64,000 bases of DNA, taken from positions 1-64,000 of the forward strand of contig NZ_JAGKIK010000008.1 in assembly GCF_017897595.1 (NCBI RefSeq). The letters run 5' to 3'. The position numbers and the translations under genes are program-made. Below the pieces are notes generated by a model that was not told the DNA's origin, searched no databases, and worked only from the letters and a program-made list of their open reading frames with translations. Position 1 is the stretch's first letter. Each line of letters starts with the position of its first letter. Below, piece after piece: positions 45,095 through 54,900 of the stretch. This DNA comes from Aquimarina sp. U1-2 (GTDB taxonomy: Bacteria; Bacteroidota; Bacteroidia; Flavobacteriales; Flavobacteriaceae).

Positions 45095-48000
45095 GATCTT
45101 CTTTAGGTAAATTGTATTGAGTTTCTGTAATTATCTTCAATCCTTTTTCTGTTTCAATTAATTTTCGCACCAATTGCCCCTCACCGTTGTATTGATAAAA
45201 CAATCCAAAATGCTGATCATCGAATAATGTCAATAATCGGAGAGATTTTATATCATACACATAACAAGTGGTTTGTGCTTCTTTTGGGTTAAGTTTTATA
45301 TCATCAATATATACTTGCGGATTTTCAAAACTTAAATTCATTGAAACCTGTTGACCTGAAATAAATGAACCAGGAGTTATAAACACTCTATACAAGGTCC
45401 ACGCTCCTGTTTTTGCCATGAGTTCTGGAACAACTATATTTCCATTTACATTCACTTGAGGGTTTATCAAATCATCTACTGACTTTGTCCAGAATTTAAG
45501 CCATCCGCCTGTGGTAGATAATAGATCTCCAGCCACTACATTTTTGACAATACTCTCACCCGTACTTATTTGTTTTGAATATTGTCCTGAATGCGCAATT
45601 CCACTCGCCAAATTCGTTTCTACTCCGGTTTTATCTTCAAAATGTTCAAAATACATTTCATCATAGGATGAATTTTTGGCTACCATGGTTGGTAAGGTGA
45701 AGTTATACCCATATTTTGAAGCACTATAAATACCAAGCACATCTTTTTCTTCCAAAACAGATCCATTAGGTGAATACTTTGTTACTTCGTTTAATTTCAC
45801 CCATCTCTCATCTTGACTATTTGCATTATAATTAAATGGAGTAAAATTTTCTACAACTCCGCCTTCATAAATTTTGCCCGTATCTGTATCACGATCAGAA
45901 GACTTTTTTACATTTCCTTTGAAAGCATAACTTTCATGCATTCTAAAAACATTTGAATTTCCTAGAGATCCGTAAATATCGTTTACGCTTTGATTATTGA
46001 TCCATGACGAAACATTTGCTAAAGTACTGTAGGTATTAGCGCCGGCAGAAATCACCTTATCAGATTTCACGTTCCAGGTTCCATCATCATTTATTGGATT
46101 CGCATCGGTACCGTACGTAACAAATTGACCTGCACTTGCTGTAAGCTGATTGGTATTATTAATAGCTCTGGATTTTTGACCCATACCATTATAATTCCAA
46201 TGCGCCGGGATATTAAAATTATAAATAGATCCGTCGTGTTTTTGATCAGAATTTACTAATGCTATACCATGATAGGCATCATAAGTTTTGGTTAGAATTG
46301 GTCTTCCCGTTGCATAATCAAATGCTAAATTTTCTGTGGTTGACGCGATGTTATCGGTATAAGAAACCGTCTTTTTTTGAATAACCGGATATTTTATAAC
46401 TTTTGAAGTGGCATATTTTGTTAAGTATTGTTCATTATAACTAAAGACTAATGAAAAGGTAACAAATATTGGAGGAAATATTGTCAATCCAACACTAACG
46501 TCGATTTCAAAATTGAAATCTAGTCCTTTGTTTTCTATTCTATATCCTTCTTGAGTAATATCCATTTCTTTACCTGGTACATCCCAAACATAGGTTCCGG
46601 CACTTTGCCCATTAAAAGAATTAAATAGTCTTACTTTTTCTCCGGGTTCATAGTAATAGAAATCCTGACCAGAAGATATATAACTCGTATTACCCGAAGC
46701 ATATGTACCTCCATAAGTTCGTACTGATTTAGGAACCCCATGCATACTGTTTTGCACAAATCTAAATCCTTGAGATGCCCATGATTTATCGAAACCATAA
46801 CTAAAATAAGCAGTAGGTAAGTTTAGTTTATCATTTTCTACATTATCCTGTAACAATGAATAGGCGACTCCTCTTTCTGGCTTTCCGGTAGCAAAATCGA
46901 ACTTTCTATCAGCTCCGTCAACCAATTGATAGTCATAAAGTTTATCATAAGGATAATCTTTACAGGTGTAAAACTCATGCACAGTATAACCGGTTCCCGT
47001 ATCTCCCGTATGAATATTCTCTACTACTACCCTAGAGTGACTTACAGATGGTGCTGCCAATAATGATTCTCCGATAGGCCCCTCAGATTGCTCTTTATCT
47101 TTTCCTACAACCAGCCTATTCAACCAGGATTGACTTTTCTTTGGCATAAATGCTACTAATGGATTTTCTTCTCTCATTTCTTGGGGTTCATTGGTAGCAA
47201 CCCCACTAGATAAACCATTCTCTAATTCGTAACGATATTGTTGTCCGTAGATGGCTTCGTCACCGGATTCAATTCCTTTGTCATACATCATTACTTTTTT
47301 CACTCGTACTCCACCACCTCTCTTGGCTTTATTCATTGGGATTTTAAGAAAAGAGAGTTTAGGGTTAAGTCGTAAGCAAACGTCTTGTTTTTCAGGGAAC
47401 GACGCATCTACATCCTCGTCTCCAAGTGCATTCATCCCTCTTTGTGCATATTTTAGTGAGTTGATTGCCAACTCTAGATCTGGAGATCCAATGTCGCCTG
47501 CAGCATTAAGCAAACGTCTTTCAATAGCATCTTCATATTTTCTTTCAAAATCTCCTTCGCATCCCGCTGTATATTTTCCCCAGCGTTGGGTTACATAATA
47601 GTCATAACAAGCTTGACGCGGCGTTAATCTGTAGTTGTTGTCTACTTTTGGGCTTCGTGTGAAACCTACTCCTACTTCGTTTTGAGCACTACCTTCTGGA
47701 ATTCCTTTTAAGGTGATCGAAACTGATTCTCCATCACATACGACATCTTTTACTTTGGCGTATCCAGTAATGTACTCAGATTTACAGTTTGTAAGACTAG
47801 CTTCATTATTTTCAAGAGCATATAATAATTTAAAATAAATTCTTTTTCGAATATCATCCTTTGAATCATTTAAAAAATGCGCTGTTATTTTTTCGCAAAG
47901 ACCATCAGAATATCCACCTATGTCTGATAGATTTAAAGTATATGTAGGATCGGTATATGTATTTTCAGCATTTGTTAAGCTCACAAGAGCCATCACATCT

Positions 48001-50786
48001 CTATCTTGTACGTATAAATAATCTTTACTCTCATATTCTACCAAAATTTCACCTCCAGATGGCAATACTATCTGTTTAAGTTGCCATGCAGCTGGATCAA
48101 AAAATCGTGGTGAGATATCTCCTTGATAAGGCCATGTAATTAAATTCAAATGTCTATTTTCGGCGCTATTAGGATGCCCATTGATATTAAATTGATTATT
48201 CCCCCAACCGTCGAGGATATGCGGTTCGTAATCAGGATTTTGAGCAGAAATAGAATAGTTAACACTAGTATTATGAGTATTAGTATACTGATATCCAAAC
48301 TTGTATGAACTAATTCTAGCATCGACTACCCCTTCAAACTCAGACCACACTTTTTTTAGAGTAAGTTTACCACTATTGGTGGCGTCTTCATTATTATCAG
48401 GATATTTTCCATTAGTGTTATTAGGAAGGTTTTGTACCAACGAATAATCGTACTGAAAGTTGGTAACTTGTAAAGGAATTTCAGGTCTTGCTTTAGAGAA
48501 CAATACTATTTTTTCTAAATATTCTAGTTCATCTATTCCTTTTGCTGCTTTATTCTTAGAGGCAGGATCTAAAGTTGTTAAATCTGGGGCTCCCAAACCA
48601 TCTAATCTCCCGTTTTGTGAACCCTCTAAATAAGATGAGCCTGCACCTGTAACTCCAAACCTAACCGCATTTGATGTATTTGTCACAAAATAAGCAACAT
48701 GAGTCTTAGTTTCAACTTTTTTCAAATACGATATTTCTTTTTCTCCTGTATTTACATATCCAGTATCATCTTTTATGTCAGAAGTTGAGTTTTTACTATA
48801 CAATAAGCCAGTATAAGGTATTCTCCAGCGATACCATTTATTGGTTTCACTATTCTCTCCATATTTCTTATGATATTCAAAAGATGTCCATCCTCCAAAA
48901 TCGCTATCATCCGGACCTGGATCACCCAGGTCTATATAATCTGGGGTAGTAATTAATTTTAATAACGATGTATTCTCATATGCTTCTGCTCTAACCTCCC
49001 CTGTAACTCTATCTTGCTTGGTAATGTCAACCAAATAATCATCTCCTAGATAACTATCTGCATAGGCAAGATAGTTATTTTCAATTCGATCAGCATTGGG
49101 ATCAATTCCAAAAGAAAGACTTGTTGTATTTCGTACCATAACAGGTTCTGAATAACTATACTGTAACCCTGTCTCGTTATGAATATTGAAACCTCCGTCA
49201 TTTAATTTTTCTATATGTGACGAAGTATTTATTTGAGTGTCTAAGGTTGCATCATAAAAAGCAGCAGCTTCATTAACAGTTTTACTTACTTGTTTTATTC
49301 CAGGAAAATCTGTGCTTGCTTTCAATCTTACATATGGAATTTCATTATTAGCATATGCAATTTTGCCTCCTAAATCACCGTAAAAACGATACTTAATATT
49401 ACTAAAGTTAGCGCCGCCTAAATCTGCTCTAGATTTCATTCTCGAAGTGTTACTTCCAAAAGACAAGTTAACGCCTACCCCGACATTGGTTCCTATCATT
49501 CCTTCGATACCAACTCCGTAGGTATTTACTCTATTCTCTTCTGTTTCATTATTAGAGAATGCCCTTGGACCATCGGCAAATGGCCTAAATCCTCCAGATA
49601 ATCCTTCTCCGGATAAAGAATAATTATCGGGGCTGCTAAAAGGAATACCAATAAAAAAATCTCTTCTATCAAAAGGTTGTGCTTTTTCGGTAAAGTGGTC
49701 AGACCTGTTACTTGTCGAAGATCCCATCATGTACCCAGAAGCGGTTAAACGCTGAAAAGGCTCTGAATGGTTGAGACTAAAAGATCCCAAATATCCTTGT
49801 TCTACACCAACAGGAGCTACAGCTGGATTTACTTCGCCTCCATAACTTAAATTCACATTAATTCCTTTTACTTTGGTTAATGTCACAGATTGACCAACAT
49901 CGGTAAAAGTTCGTAGCCCGAAATAGGAACCAGGTTTAGGGATTAAACCCTTCAAACTCGTATTAAATTTAAAAACTACTTTTTTATCTTTTTGTTCTTT
50001 TCTTTGTTTGTTTTCCTTCTCGATAGGATCATGTTTCTTTGCCTTCTTTTCCTTTTTCTTTTTCGATTTTGACGCTACCTTACTTAGTAAAGAAAGTGGA
50101 TTAATCGATGCATCAAAGGTTACCCCTGTAGCAGAACGGTTCATAGAAAGACTACCAAATCCTTTTGACAAACCAATAGAAACTGTTTTTCCTATGCCCT
50201 GGTAATTATTATAACGAATGTATTTACTAAAACTTAAACCAAATTCTCTTTTATCGTATACAGAACCAGATTCTGAAGTGCTTTGAGGATTTCTTTTCCC
50301 TGATTTACCTCCACTACCTCCTTCATCTGGTGATTTACTAAAAAATTCTAAATTGGTCTTTTTAATACCCGTCATAGTCCAGTTAGGACGTGTTTTGTTA
50401 TAAACATCTATTTGTGAGTTATTATATTCATCAGGGTAACCTCGAACGCTTTTATTAATCGCTCCCGGATTGAGGGTCCAACCATGGCCTACCCACGAAG
50501 ATTCTTCCTCAGAAGAAGCACCACTGTGGTACGAAAGTGACATGGCATACCCACCTCCATCGGGACCGGGAATTTGAATAACAGGTAAGTTATACGTAAA
50601 ATTGCCTGAAAGTGGATCTACCAAGTTTGTTGTAGCTACAGGCTCAAAACTTGAAAACTCAGGCGAACTCGGTCCCGAGGTTAACGCATATAATGAACCT
50701 ACAGATGGTATAAAAATCCCAATTAACATATCACACAATAAAAAATAGGTGATGACTTTAATGTTTCTTTTGCTTATTGAAATCAT
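45081..50786 (-). CDS. 1901-aa secreted YD/SpvB-like protein (first component of split RHS set)
   Basis: A membrane or signal segment near residues 8-35 is followed by the hallmark shell start: FEPVATTNLVDPLSGNFTYN, SYHSGASSEEESSWVGHGWT and LNPGAINKSVRGYPDEYN. Residues ~200-290 are Lys-rich (KKKKEKKAKKHD). The protein continues with beta-rich, outer-membrane-protein-like stretches and YD-like sequence, ending with LFYQYNGEGQLVRKLIETEK. No RHS core or toxin lies at its end, so it looks like a shell or scaffold component. The same opening architecture occurs in the 1616-aa protein at 3.3-8.2 kb. It is in one operon with the LRR, chaperone, lipoprotein and downstream YD genes. Confidence 0.85.
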   Translation of the reverse strand: MISISKRNIKVITYFLLCDMLIGIFIPSVGSLYALTSGPSSPEFSSFEPVATTNLVDPLSGNFTYNLPVIQIPGPDGGGYAMSLSYHSGASSEEESSWVGHGWTLNPGAINKSVRGYPDEYNNSQIDVYNKTRPNWTMTGIKKTNLEFFSKSPDEGGSGGKSGKRNPQSTSESGSVYDKREFGLSFSKYIRYNNYQGIGKTVSIGLSKGFGSLSMNRSATGVTFDASINPLSLLSKVASKSKKKKEKKAKKHDPIEKENKQRKEQKDKKVVFKFNTSLKGLIPKPGSYFGLRTFTDVGQSVTLTKVKGINVNLSYGGEVNPAVAPVGVEQGYLGSFSLNHSEPFQRLTASGYMMGSSTSNRSDHFTEKAQPFDRRDFFIGIPFSSPDNYSLSGEGLSGGFRPFADGPRAFSNNETEENRVNTYGVGIEGMIGTNVGVGVNLSFGSNTSRMKSRADLGGANFSNIKYRFYGDLGGKIAYANNEIPYVRLKASTDFPGIKQVSKTVNEAAAFYDATLDTQINTSSHIEKLNDGGFNIHNETGLQYSYSEPVMVRNTTSLSFGIDPNADRIENNYLAYADSYLGDDYLVDITKQDRVTGEVRAEAYENTSLLKLITTPDYIDLGDPGPDDSDFGGWTSFEYHKKYGENSETNKWYRWRIPYTGLLYSKNSTSDIKDDTGYVNTGEKEISYLKKVETKTHVAYFVTNTSNAVRFGVTGAGSSYLEGSQNGRLDGLGAPDLTTLDPASKNKAAKGIDELEYLEKIVLFSKARPEIPLQVTNFQYDYSLVQNLPNNTNGKYPDNNEDATNSGKLTLKKVWSEFEGVVDARISSYKFGYQYTNTHNTSVNYSISAQNPDYEPHILDGWGNNQFNINGHPNSAENRHLNLITWPYQGDISPRFFDPAAWQLKQIVLPSGGEILVEYESKDYLYVQDRDVMALVSLTNAENTYTDPTYTLNLSDIGGYSDGLCEKITAHFLNDSKDDIRKRIYFKLLYALENNEASLTNCKSEYITGYAKVKDVVCDGESVSITLKGIPEGSAQNEVGVGFTRSPKVDNNYRLTPRQACYDYYVTQRWGKYTAGCEGDFERKYEDAIERRLLNAAGDIGSPDLELAINSLKYAQRGMNALGDEDVDASFPEKQDVCLRLNPKLSFLKIPMNKAKRGGGVRVKKVMMYDKGIESGDEAIYGQQYRYELENGLSSGVATNEPQEMREENPLVAFMPKKSQSWLNRLVVGKDKEQSEGPIGESLLAAPSVSHSRVVVENIHTGDTGTGYTVHEFYTCKDYPYDKLYDYQLVDGADRKFDFATGKPERGVAYSLLQDNVENDKLNLPTAYFSYGFDKSWASQGFRFVQNSMHGVPKSVRTYGGTYASGNTSYISSGQDFYYYEPGEKVRLFNSFNGQSAGTYVWDVPGKEMDITQEGYRIENKGLDFNFEIDVSVGLTIFPPIFVTFSLVFSYNEQYLTKYATSKVIKYPVIQKKTVSYTDNIASTTENLAFDYATGRPILTKTYDAYHGIALVNSDQKHDGSIYNFNIPAHWNYNGMGQKSRAINNTNQLTASAGQFVTYGTDANPINDDGTWNVKSDKVISAGANTYSTLANVSSWINNQSVNDIYGSLGNSNVFRMHESYAFKGNVKKSSDRDTDTGKIYEGGVVENFTPFNYNANSQDERWVKLNEVTKYSPNGSVLEEKDVLGIYSASKYGYNFTLPTMVAKNSSYDEMYFEHFEDKTGVETNLASGIAHSGQYSKQISTGESIVKNVVAGDLLSTTGGWLKFWTKSVDDLINPQVNVNGNIVVPELMAKTGAWTLYRVFITPGSFISGQQVSMNLSFENPQVYIDDIKLNPKEAQTTCYVYDIKSLRLLTLFDDQHFGLFYQYNGEGQLVRKLIETEKGLKIITETQYNLPKEDRDRI

Positions 50787-50794
50787 AAGTATTC

Positions 50795-51418
50795 TTAATT
50801 AAAATTTAAATTTGGTAGATTGTCTATTTTTTCTTTCTGAAATACAAAATGGTTGATCCCTGTATCTAAAAACTCATCATGAAATACAATATCAAGTCGA
50901 TCTGAGTTTACTATTTCCTTTTGATCATCAGTAAAAACCATATAAATTGCTTTTTTATTCGCGATCTCATAAAGATTTTCCATTGTCGTTAAGACAGGTT
51001 CATATTTTTTTCCTGAACTCGTTTTTAGAACTAATGATTTTTTGATGGCGAAGCTCAAATCCTTTATCCTTTGATTATATTCCCTAAGATTAGCAACATT
51101 ATAATTACTTGCATCTACATTAGCATTTTCATTACTAATGGTTAATAAAAATGTTCTTGAATTCTTGAATTTAGCAACATATTCTTCAAAATATGTACCC
51201 TCTGTTTTCTCATCTTTTCCCATTTCGTTTAGTGCTAAGTACTCGGCTGGCAAATATTTCATAGCCAACAAAAATCCATTGGCACTATTTTTTTTCACAA
51301 AACCATTGTTCGCATCTCCCAACCATTTGAGAAATTCTTTTTCTGTGGTAACAGAAGAAGAGCATCCTGACAGTATTATCAATAGTAACAGCACACTACT
51401 CTTTAACCCCTTCAACAT
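50795..51418 (-). CDS. Lipoprotein of unknown function
   Basis: A 207-aa protein. Its signal peptide ends in a lipobox (LLLIILSGC, Cys19) followed by SSSV. The mature part is alpha/beta (TTMENLYEIANKKAIYMVFT; RLDIVFHDEFLDTGINHFVF). It overlaps the upstream OmpH-like gene by 23 bp and precedes the 1901-aa gene by only 8 bp, so it is almost certainly cotranslated with them. The family is not recognised. Likely roles are an outer-membrane anchor or chaperone for the giant proteins. Confidence 0.7.
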   Translation of the reverse strand: MLKGLKSSVLLLLIILSGCSSSVTTEKEFLKWLGDANNGFVKKNSANGFLLAMKYLPAEYLALNEMGKDEKTEGTYFEEYVAKFKNSRTFLLTISNENANVDASNYNVANLREYNQRIKDLSFAIKKSLVLKTSSGKKYEPVLTTMENLYEIANKKAIYMVFTDDQKEIVNSDRLDIVFHDEFLDTGINHFVFQKEKIDNLPNLNFN

Positions 51419-51947
51419 ACTCTTTATTTAATCCGTTAATTATATCATTGGTTATATTAATTGCATCAGATGCATACATTATATTTCCTGAGGCTGTAGT
51501 TCCTTCTATTAAGTCGAGATCATTTGCTTTGGCATATCTTTCGACGAAATCGTTTACCTTATTATATACACCCTGTAACAGATCTTCTTCTTTGGTTTTC
51601 GCCTTTTCTTCAATTGATTTTCCTAATTGAACGATTTTTGCTTTAAGTATTTCTAATTCTCCTTCTTTAACTTTACGCTCATTGTTAGATAATCGCTCAG
51701 AAATAATCTTTAGTTCATTAGACTTAGATTCGTACAACTTTTTTTGTTTCTCGAATATTTCATTCATTTCTTTGGTTTCAGTCTCATATAGATCTTGAGC
51801 TTCTTTAAAACCATCATATTTTTCTAGTACTACTTGCGCATTTACTACAGCAATTCTTTTAGTTTGCTTTTGTTGAAAAATGAGATATCCCAAAAGCAAA
51901 AGCACTACAATGGTTATGAGAAAATGTGCTGTATTAATGATCTTCAC
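51396..51947 (-). CDS. OmpH/Skp-like periplasmic chaperone
   Basis: A 183-aa protein. An N-terminal signal or anchor (FLITIVVLLLLGYLIFQQ) is followed by IAVVNAQVVLEKYDGFKEAQ, a long coiled-coil arm (~55-125) and the returning C-terminal segment with YASDAINITNDIINGLN. That end is typical of the OmpH/Skp family, in which three helical arms hold unfolded outer-membrane or secreted proteins. The start is GTG at 51947. Its place directly ahead of the giant YD genes suggests a chaperone dedicated to them. The N-terminal hydrophobic segment lacks a clear cleavage site, so it may remain membrane-tethered. Confidence 0.75.
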   Translation of the reverse strand: MKIINTAHFLITIVVLLLLGYLIFQQKQTKRIAVVNAQVVLEKYDGFKEAQDLYETETKEMNEIFEKQKKLYESKSNELKIISERLSNNERKVKEGELEILKAKIVQLGKSIEEKAKTKEEDLLQGVYNKVNDFVERYAKANDLDLIEGTTASGNIMYASDAINITNDIINGLNKEYVEGVKE

Positions 51948-51986
51948 GTTGCTTACAATTATGTTGATGTTGATTGATGTTAACTT

Positions 51987-54900
51987 TTACTCTTCGCCTT
52001 GAAATCCAGCAACAATAAAATTACCTTTGAATGTTTTTTCTTGAATGGTCAAGACAAATTTGTAAGAACCAGCATCCCAGAAATCTCTTTCTACCTCAAA
52101 CCCGTTAATCCTTGTACTTGGTTGAACAATTTCAAGATTTGGAGGTCCCTCATAGCTAGGAATGCTTATTTGAAGCGTAGCACCAGTAAGGTCTATGCCA
52201 TCTTTTACGGTTAACATTAACGGACCTGAATCAAAATCATATTGCACCCCGTTGATCAAATTCAAGGTAAATGGTATGGTCTGAACTTTCTTTTTATTGA
52301 AGAAATAGATAGTGTTTTCATCAATCTGATAGAATTCTGGAGAAAAATCCAACCAATTGTTGTCATTTTGAACCTGCACATTTGATATTCCGTTACTATT
52401 GGCTGTAAATCGTAAATATAAAGGAGAGGCTCCTTCAGAAGGTTTTACATTAACCTGTACTATTCTATCGCCTCCATCATCTACTCCTAGGTTGATGGAA
52501 GTCTCACTATCGGGACTACCACTTACTAAATCTGATACCGAAATGTCACCAGAAACCAAATCAAAATTCGTAGTTGGCAGTTCTTTAGTATTTATAGTGA
52601 TGTTTAGCTCATTACCAGCAGATGTTACCGATAAGGTAATAGGATTACGCTCGAGAGTTAAACCGGTTACTACACTATTCGTAGCGGTAAAATTATAAAC
52701 CCCGGCATCAGCATCTGACGCATTTTCAATCACATACTCTTTATTGGTAGCATCTACAATGGCAACACCATCCTTATACCATTGGTAAGCATTGTTTGCA
52801 CTGGTTAGTGTAGTACTGGTAAGAGTGATTGAGTTACCCTGTTCAACAGAGAGGTTATTTGCTTCATCAACTTTCAATTGAGTCTGATAACTAAAATTTG
52901 ACCCTAATTTTGAGAGGTATAGCGAAAATTCTGATTCAAAATCTGAAAAGACAAAATTGCTATCTTGTATTCGGAAATCCTTTAAGTTGGGTAACAAACT
53001 CCATTGCTGAGGAATTTTTCCTTTAAGTCCAGTTTGATGTAGCCAAATCACCTCTAATTTTGATAGATTACCCAAACTAGTCGGTATCCCCCCCTTTACA
53101 CTCGTTTCAGAAATGTAGAAGTTTTCCAAATTTATTAACTCGCCGAAAGCATCTGGAATTTCTCCTGATAGCATTTCATTGTTACTTAACGCCAAATATT
53201 CAAGGTTCGTTAATAACGATAGTTCATTTGGAATTGTACCATTTAATTGATTACTCGCAACATTTAAATCTCTCATTTTTGTTAACAGACCAAATTCCCT
53301 TGGTATTGCACCTACAAAATTGTTTTGGTATAAATTTAACCGCTGTAAGTTTACGAGGTTATTCCAACCACTATCGGGTATATTTCCGGTAAATTGGTTA
53401 ATATCCAATCTCAATTCAGACAAATTGTTCAGATTAAATAGTTGATTAGGAAAGTTACCTTCTACATTATTTTTACTTAAGTAAAGTACTTTTAGTTTAC
53501 TAAGAAGCCCTATGCTCTCAGGAAGCTGACCATTAATAGCATTATTATTTAAATACAAAAATTTTAAATTACTTAAATTCTGTATTGACGAAGGAAGTTG
53601 CCCCACTAAATTATTTCTAGCCAAATTAAGATTAACAACGCCCAGATCATCAACATTTACTCCAAACCAATCACATACCGGAGCATCGGTCAACCAATTC
53701 GTATTATTCGCCCAATTCGCTCCACCCGTTGCATTATACAAATCAATAAGCGCTTGTTTTTCAGAATCAGATACCACACATCCATCCACAGCTTCAGATA
53801 CTGTTAGATGTATATTATTTCGATAAATTCTTAGTCTATCGATGATCGAATTAGTAACTAATATCTTGTAGCTACCTGCTTCAGCTTCAGTGATGTCTGA
53901 GATTACAAAGTCTTTATTGGTTGCTCCTGATATTGCTGAATTATTTTTATACCATTGATAGGAATTGTTCGGACTATTGAAAGCATCTGAAGTTAATGTA
54001 ATACTTCCTCCAATCGAGACATTTAAATTCTTTTCAGCATCAGTTTTTTGTTGTTGATTATAGGTGAAACTAGATATATTGGTATTTAATGCAGTAAAAT
54101 CAGCTTCAAAATCTGAAAACACAAATTTATTTCCTGAAATTCCGAAATTTTTAAGGTTGGGCATCGAACTAAAACCTTGAGGTATGATGCCTGAAAGATT
54201 GTTTGAGTATAAATATAACGCCTTCAAATTTACTAACTGAGTTAATGAAGAAGGTATAGGTCCAGAAAAGTCATTATTGTGAAGATGTAGATGTTCTAGA
54301 GTAGTTATTTGTCCTAATTCGGATGGAATATTTCCACTAAGTCGATTATTTCTTATACTCAGCGACTTCAAATTCGATAAATTACCGAATGACGAAGGAA
54401 TGCTTCCTGTGAATTGGTTATCACCAAGTTGTAAGTTTTCAAGTTTTACAAGTTGTCCTAATTCTGAGGGAATAGTACCGGTCAGTTGATTTCCATGAAA
54501 ATAAAGACGCACAATATTTATCAACTGTCCAAACTCTGGAGGGATATTACCTGTCAGTTGATTTCCATTAAAACTTAGCGCAAATAAATTTGTTAATTGA
54601 CCTAGTTCTGGCGGTATAGTACCAGTAAGTTCATTGCCGCTTAAGGATAATGATCCTAGCGTAGTTAAATTACCAAGTTCTGCAGGTATTGTTCCTGTTA
54701 GATTATTTTCACCTAACGATAATCTCGACAGTTTTGTCATTTGACCAAATGCTGAAGGAATAGTACCACTAAGTTCATTTCCTGAAAGATAAAGCGAAGC
54801 TAATTTTGGTAATTGTGTAATTTCTAAAGGAATGCTTCCCGATAATTGATTGTAACTAAAATTGGCAAAACTTAGATTCGATAATTGAACTATTTCTGGC

